This document shows, in pieces, positions 4,989 to 8,033 of a stretch of 8,033 nucleotides of DNA. The notes beneath the pieces were generated by a model, which was not told where the DNA came from, searched no databases, and was given only the letters and a program-made list of their open reading frames with translations. The first letter of the stretch is position 1, and each line of letters opens with the position of its first letter. Source of the stretch: an uncultured Clostridia bacterium (GTDB lineage: Bacteria > Bacillota > Clostridia > Christensenellales > Aristaeellaceae). A program made the position numbers and the translations under genes. Location: positions 1 to 8,033 of the forward strand of contig CALNAU010000120.1 of the NCBI GenBank assembly GCA_937874275.1. The letters run 5' to 3'.

Positions 4989-6289
4989 AAACCAAAGGCA
5001 GGCGCCTGCGCGCGCCCGAGTGGCTGCAGCTGGATAACGCGGGCAAGATTTATCCCGCAACCCGCTCGCAGGATTGGATGGCCATCTATCGGCTGTCCGT
5101 CACGCTGGACGAGCCGGTGGACCGCGTTTTGCTTGGCCGCGCGCTGCAAAGCACGCTTAAACGCCTGCCCTACTTCGGCTACCGGCTGCGGCGCGGGCTG
5201 TTCTGGTTTTACCTGGAGCAGCAGGACGCGGTGCCCACCATCCAGGATGACGCGGCCAACCCCTGCATGCCATTAAGCCGCGGGCGGGACGGGCACTTCA
5301 TGTTCCGCGTGCGGGTACACGAGGCGCGCATCGCGGTGGAGATTTTCCACGTGCTGGCCGATGCCACCGGCACCATGACCTTTTTGCTGACGCTGACGGC
5401 CGAATACCTGCGGCTGAAGCACGGCCACCGCGTGCCGCCCACGCCCCTTGTGTTGGATTTGCGCGACAAGCCCGACCCGGCCGAGTGGGAGGACAGCTTC
5501 CCCAAATACGCGCGCCAAGCCGCCCGCCCCCGCAGTGAGGAGGCGGCCTACCCCCTGCGCGGTACCCCGGCCGAGCGGGATTATCTGCAGGTCGTCACCG
5601 GCATGACCGATACCGCGGTCCTCGCCCAGAAGGCGCGGGCGCACGGGGTATCGGTCAATACGTATCTGGCGGCGCACATCTTGCAGGCGCTGGTGCACAT
5701 CGCCCGGCAGGACAAAAGCCCCCGGCGCGCCAAAAAGCCGGTCAAGCTCAGCATGCCGGTCAACCTGCGGCGCTACTACCCCTCGCGCACGCTGCGCAAT
5801 TTTTCCAGCTACATCAACATGCCCATCTACCAGCGCTACGGGGCGTATTCTTTTGACGATATCCTCAACCAGGTCAAGCACTACATGGGCTATGAGACCG
5901 GCGAGCAGCTGATCAACGCCCGGTTTTCGGGCAATGTACACGCCGAGCAATCGCGTCTGCTGCGCCTGGCGCCGCTGTTTTTGAAGACGCTGGTGCTGCG
6001 CCTGATGTACGCGCTGACGGGCGAGCGCTATTTCACCAGCGTGATGAGCAACCTGGGCCTCATCACCTTGCCAGACGTCATGGCCCGGCGGGTCACGCGC
6101 ATGGATTTCATCATCGGCGGTGGGCGCAGCAACCCGGTTTCCATCGGCTGCGTCAGCGTGAACGGGCGCACGTTTATCAACTTCAGCAAGACCATCCGGG
6201 AGGCAACGCTGGAGCAGCGCGTGCTCACCGCCATGGTGCGGGATGGCCTGCATGTGACGGTGGAGAGCAACAGGAGGATGACAGGGTGA
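4985..6289 (+). CDS. Condensation-fold (HxxxD) acyltransferase, alcohol acetyltransferase-like
   Basis: This 434-aa protein looks like a two-lobed CoA-dependent acyltransferase fold (as in NRPS condensation domains, PapA-type and yeast alcohol acetyltransferases), joining an acyl donor to an alcohol or amine. The catalytic motif is HVLADA (His122, Asp126), matching HxxxD though the usual following Gly is Ala. Other family-like blocks are the N-terminal SQDWMAIYRLSVTLDEPVD, the LPYFGYRLRRG strand-turn, SMPVNLRRYYPSRTLRNFSS (256-275, near the position of the DFGWG region), and SNLGLITLP (355-363). No signal peptide or membrane span is evident, although 329-344 is hydrophobic and could touch a membrane. 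The ATG overlaps the esterase stop by ATGA with no good Shine-Dalgarno, implying translational coupling. It also carries the ribosome site of the next gene in its last codons. Fold is fairly sure; donor and acceptor are unknown. Confidence 0.82.
   Translation: MKTKGRRLRAPEWLQLDNAGKIYPATRSQDWMAIYRLSVTLDEPVDRVLLGRALQSTLKRLPYFGYRLRRGLFWFYLEQQDAVPTIQDDAANPCMPLSRGRDGHFMFRVRVHEARIAVEIFHVLADATGTMTFLLTLTAEYLRLKHGHRVPPTPLVLDLRDKPDPAEWEDSFPKYARQAARPRSEEAAYPLRGTPAERDYLQVVTGMTDTAVLAQKARAHGVSVNTYLAAHILQALVHIARQDKSPRRAKKPVKLSMPVNLRRYYPSRTLRNFSSYINMPIYQRYGAYSFDDILNQVKHYMGYETGEQLINARFSGNVHAEQSRLLRLAPLFLKTLVLRLMYALTGERYFTSVMSNLGLITLPDVMARRVTRMDFIIGGGRSNPVSIGCVSVNGRTFINFSKTIREATLEQRVLTAMVRDGLHVTVESNRRMTG
6272..6277 (+). 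promoter_or_regulatory. Shine-Dalgarno site for the zinc-ribbon membrane protein
   Basis: AGGAGG inside the end of the acyltransferase gene lies 8 nt before GTG at 6286. It selects the GTG that overlaps the acyltransferase stop as GTGA and includes the first zinc-binding Cys pair. Confidence 0.85.
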
Positions 6290-6993
6290 GCTATTGTGTA
6301 CATTGCGGCGTGGAGCTGGCCTCCAGCGAGAAGGATTGCCCCCTGTGCGGCACTGAGGTGGTGAACCCGCGCTGCGCGTGGGAGCGCCCCGAGCAGCTGC
6401 CCTACCCCGAGACCGTGGATGTGAAGGACGCGCATATCGACCGCCGCTACGCCCGGCAGCTGGCCGCCATGGTGATGGCCGTGCCCGCGCTGATTGTGCT
6501 GCTGGTGGATTTTGTGGACGGTGGGGGCATGCGCTGGTCGCCCTATGTGGTGGGCGCGCTGGTGCTGCTGTACTGCTGGGTGGTGGTGCCGCTGCTGTTC
6601 AAGTTCTCCCGGCCGTACGCCTATGTGGCGGTGAATTTCATCTCGCTGGGTGCGTACCTGCTGCTCATCGCCCTGATGACGGGCGGGCTGCACTGGTTCG
6701 CGCGGCTGGTGCTGCCGCTGCTGCTGCTTAGCGGCGCGGCGCTGTCCGGCGCCATCATCGCCCTGCGGCGGCTGGAGTGGCCGCTGCTGGACCGCGTGGC
6801 GCTTTGCTGCGCCATCCTGGGCATCTTTTTGCTGCTGGTGGAGGTGTTTATCAGCCTGTATGCCGGGGCACCCATCCGCCTGGGGTGGAGCATCTATGCC
6901 ACCATCCCGCTGGATGTCATTGCCCTGATGCTGCTGATGGTGGAGCGCAACAAGCGCATGAAGCAGGAAATTCGAAAGAGGCTGTTTTTATGA
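6286..6993 (+). CDS. Zinc-ribbon, six-helix membrane protein (DUF6320-like)
   Basis: This is a predicted integral membrane protein of 235 aa with unknown function. A short cytoplasmic-type zinc ribbon opens it: Cys4-x2-Cys7 and Cys18-x2-Cys21 (YCVHCG ... DCPLCG). A polar linker of about 35 residues follows, then six hydrophobic helices at about 59-77, 87-105, 112-131, 139-160, 169-192 and 198-219, and a basic tail (ERNKRMKQEIRKR). From memory this architecture corresponds to DUF6320, found in Bacillota; I could not check it. GTG start, preceded by AGGAGG. Overlaps of 4 nt on both sides (GTGA with the acyltransferase, ATGA with the acetyltransferase) indicate coupled expression. The position directly after a condensation-type acyltransferase suggests it anchors that enzyme to, or provides a membrane substrate for, the pathway; this is inference. 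Confidence 0.8.
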   Translation: MSYCVHCGVELASSEKDCPLCGTEVVNPRCAWERPEQLPYPETVDVKDAHIDRRYARQLAAMVMAVPALIVLLVDFVDGGGMRWSPYVVGALVLLYCWVVVPLLFKFSRPYAYVAVNFISLGAYLLLIALMTGGLHWFARLVLPLLLLSGAALSGAIIALRRLEWPLLDRVALCCAILGIFLLLVEVFISLYAGAPIRLGWSIYATIPLDVIALMLLMVERNKRMKQEIRKRLFL

Positions 6994-7532
6994 TGGAAGT
7001 TTGGCAGGATATTGACACACCGCACCTGCGCATCCGGCGCATGCGGCTGGCCGATGCCGATTTTGCGACATCGCTCTGGGGCGACCCGCAGGTGGGCCGC
7101 TACCTGGGTGACCGTCCGTATGCGGATGGGGACGACCTGCGCCGGGATATCGCCGATATGGATGACTGGGAGGACCAGTTCATGTTCATCGCCGCGGAAA
7201 AGGAGACCGGCGAGGACGTGGGCACGTGCAGCGTGGGGCAGGAGGGCGACGGGGACCAATGGGGCTGGGGCTACTGCGTGCGGCCCGACCGTTGGGGCCG
7301 CGGCTACGCCACCGAAATGGGGCGCGCCATGCTGGCCTTCGCCCGCGCGCGGGGCATCCGGCGCTTCCGTGGCACCGTGGCCACAGAAAACGCGGCTTCC
7401 TGCCGCGTGATGGAGAAATTGGGCATGCGTGTGAAGGAACATAGCAGCTTTAAAAAGCAGGACACGGACATCACCTACGCGTCCCGTATCTATACCCTGG
7501 AGGACGGGGATGAACCGCGAACAGCTCAATGA
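6990..7532 (+). CDS. GNAT-family N-acetyltransferase (RimJ/RimL-type)
   Basis: This cytoplasmic enzyme of 180 aa is expected to transfer acetyl from acetyl-CoA to an amine. The GNAT pattern is complete: TPHLRIRRMRLADAD at the start (beta-1/alpha-1), WGDPQVGRYLGDRPY, a central WGWGYCVRPDRWGRGYATEM block whose RWGRGYA is the acetyl-CoA pyrophosphate loop (motif A), and TVATENAASCRVMEKLGM near the end, typical of Acetyltransf_3 members such as RimJ/RimL. Start: two ATGs lie in tandem (6990 and 6993). I prefer 6990, which overlaps the previous stop as ATGA and lies 8 nt after AGAGG. The longer open frame upstream is only a shadow inside the membrane-protein gene. The 3' end overlaps the start of the next gene by 23 nt. 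Substrate unknown; it may be a passenger in the operon rather than part of the acyl-ester pathway. Confidence 0.9.
   Translation: MMEVWQDIDTPHLRIRRMRLADADFATSLWGDPQVGRYLGDRPYADGDDLRRDIADMDDWEDQFMFIAAEKETGEDVGTCSVGQEGDGDQWGWGYCVRPDRWGRGYATEMGRAMLAFARARGIRRFRGTVATENAASCRVMEKLGMRVKEHSSFKKQDTDITYASRIYTLEDGDEPRTAQ
7499..7503 (+). promoter_or_regulatory. Shine-Dalgarno site for the interrupted last gene
   Basis: GGAGG lies 6 nt before ATG at 7510, inside the 3' end of the acetyltransferase gene. It marks 7510 as the original start of the downstream frame, placing the TAG at 7573 inside the gene. Confidence 0.75.
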
Positions 7533-8010
7533 CGTCTACGCGCCGCTGCATCGGGTGGGCACAGCCCTGCTATAGACTGTGCGCGCGCTGGGGTACAATG
7601 CGCGCCTGTGCTACTGCAACCTGCACGAGGTGAAGGTAGAAGGGGGGTATCAAACCGAATACTTCCCGCTGCCCGAGGTGGAGATTCGCGATGGTGCGCT
7701 ATCCGCCGATTTGGGCATCGCGCTGGATGGCTCCGTGTGGCTCGAAGTCACGCTGTCGCGCGACGAGGCCCTGGCGCTTTATTATAAGGCCCTGGCGGCC
7801 CGCGCAGCGCTTGCTGTATATGGAACAGAACAATACTTGAATGACTATCTGAACGAAACACTGCCACCTGCTGAAACGGCCGCCCGCATCCGGCAATCCA
7901 ATGAGTCGCACATCCACCTTTGCTTTTCACTGCCCAATGCGGATGCAGGGGCAGTGCGGGCGCTGCTGGAAGACCTGGCAATGAATGGTATGATGGGTAA
8001 TCCACGATAA
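7510..8010 (+). pseudogene. Unrecognised operon-end gene interrupted by an in-frame TAG
   Basis: From ATG 7510 the frame reads MNREQLNDVYAPLHRVGTALL, hits TAG at 7573-7575 (codon 22), then continues in the same frame with TVRALGYNARLCYCNLHEVK through to TAA at 8008-8010, for 166 coding positions in all. The good GGAGG site, the overlap with the previous gene and the smooth amphipathic-helix flow across the stop (HRVGTALL-x-TVRALGY) indicate one original gene. A single C-to-T change of CAG would give TAG. The remainder is acidic, soluble and probably alpha/beta, with no signal peptide or membrane helix and no motif I recognise. Base composition drops after about 7800. Possible explanations are a recent nonsense mutation, a sequencing error, amber readthrough, or re-initiation at the GTG 3 nt after the stop. 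Function unknown; co-transcription with the acyl-transfer genes is the only hint. Confidence 0.7.
7579..8010 (+). CDS. Possible re-initiated product of the interrupted gene (143 aa)
   Basis: If ribosomes ending at the TAG (7573-7575) restart at the GTG 3 nt later, a 143-aa protein lacking about 22 N-terminal residues would be made. No independent Shine-Dalgarno lies close before this GTG, so efficient separate initiation is unlikely. This is an alternative reading of the preceding entry, not a second gene. It contains most of the conserved-looking body (RLCYCNLHEVKVEGGYQTEY, EIRDGALSADLGIALDGSVW, ESHIHLCFSLPNADAGA). Confidence 0.4.
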   Translation: MRALGYNARLCYCNLHEVKVEGGYQTEYFPLPEVEIRDGALSADLGIALDGSVWLEVTLSRDEALALYYKALAARAALAVYGTEQYLNDYLNETLPPAETAARIRQSNESHIHLCFSLPNADAGAVRALLEDLAMNGMMGNPR

Positions 8011-8025
8011 TAGGGAGTTTCCCTA
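8011..8025 (+). repeat. Short hairpin after the operon
   Basis: TAGGGA and TCCCTA form a 6-bp stem with a GTT loop immediately after the last stop codon. The visible tail (CGTGTATC) is not a T-tract and the window ends at 8033, so termination here is only a possibility. Confidence 0.3.
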
Positions 8026-8033
8026 CGTGTATC

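Noticed and set aside
5273..6253. 326-codon minus-strand frame opposite the acyltransferase
   Set aside because: The plus-strand frame holds the HxxxD motif and operon overlaps; the antisense product has no recognisable domain and a shadow-like composition.
6777..6989. N-terminal extension of the acetyltransferase frame
   Set aside because: It lies wholly within the zinc-ribbon membrane protein in another frame. The GNAT fold begins after the ATG pair at 6990/6993, which has its own ribosome site.

Overview
The window looks like a chromosomal stretch from a GC-rich member of the Bacillota, most likely a gut-type Clostridia. This is inferred from the gene families (a YoaK/DUF1275 membrane protein, a stand-alone effector-binding domain, a zinc-ribbon six-helix membrane protein, a PepSY/SH3 exported protein), the strong Shine-Dalgarno sites (AGGAGG, GGAGG) and the dense short-overlap gene packing. 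No marker gene (rRNA, ribosomal protein, tRNA) is present, so the taxonomy is tentative. No mobile element, CRISPR array or RNA gene was found.

Layout. 1-758: a 5'-truncated Fic-family AMP transferase with an intact catalytic motif, visibly less GC-rich than what follows. 841-2559: a secreted protein with a signal peptide, two SH3-like segments and three PepSY-like repeats. 2702-3406: a six-helix DUF1275 membrane protein whose best promoter sits so close to the ATG that the mRNA may be leaderless. It ends at a strong 12-bp-stem terminator (3424-3464) shared with the convergent gene 3478-3990 on the minus strand, a GyrI-like/AraC-type effector-binding domain without a DNA-binding part.

Between that minus-strand gene and the rightward genes lies a compact divergent control region (3991-4079). 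The inverted repeat CATTGTA-N18-TACAATG supplies a -35 and a -10 in both directions, each with a 17-bp spacer. A second perfect dyad (GCGGACA-AA-TGTCCGC) follows at the predicted + strand transcription start.

4080-8010 is a tightly packed five-gene rightward operon. It encodes an HSL-family esterase, a condensation-fold (HxxxD) acyltransferase, a zinc-ribbon membrane protein and a GNAT acetyltransferase, and ends with an unrecognised gene whose frame is broken by a TAG at codon 22. The first four junctions are stop/start overlaps (ATGA, GTGA, ATGA, then 23 nt), so the products are probably translationally coupled. The pairing of an acyltransferase with an esterase and a membrane partner suggests an uncharacterised acylation/deacylation pathway acting on a lipid or alcohol-type substrate. 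This is inference; nothing in the sequence identifies the substrate.
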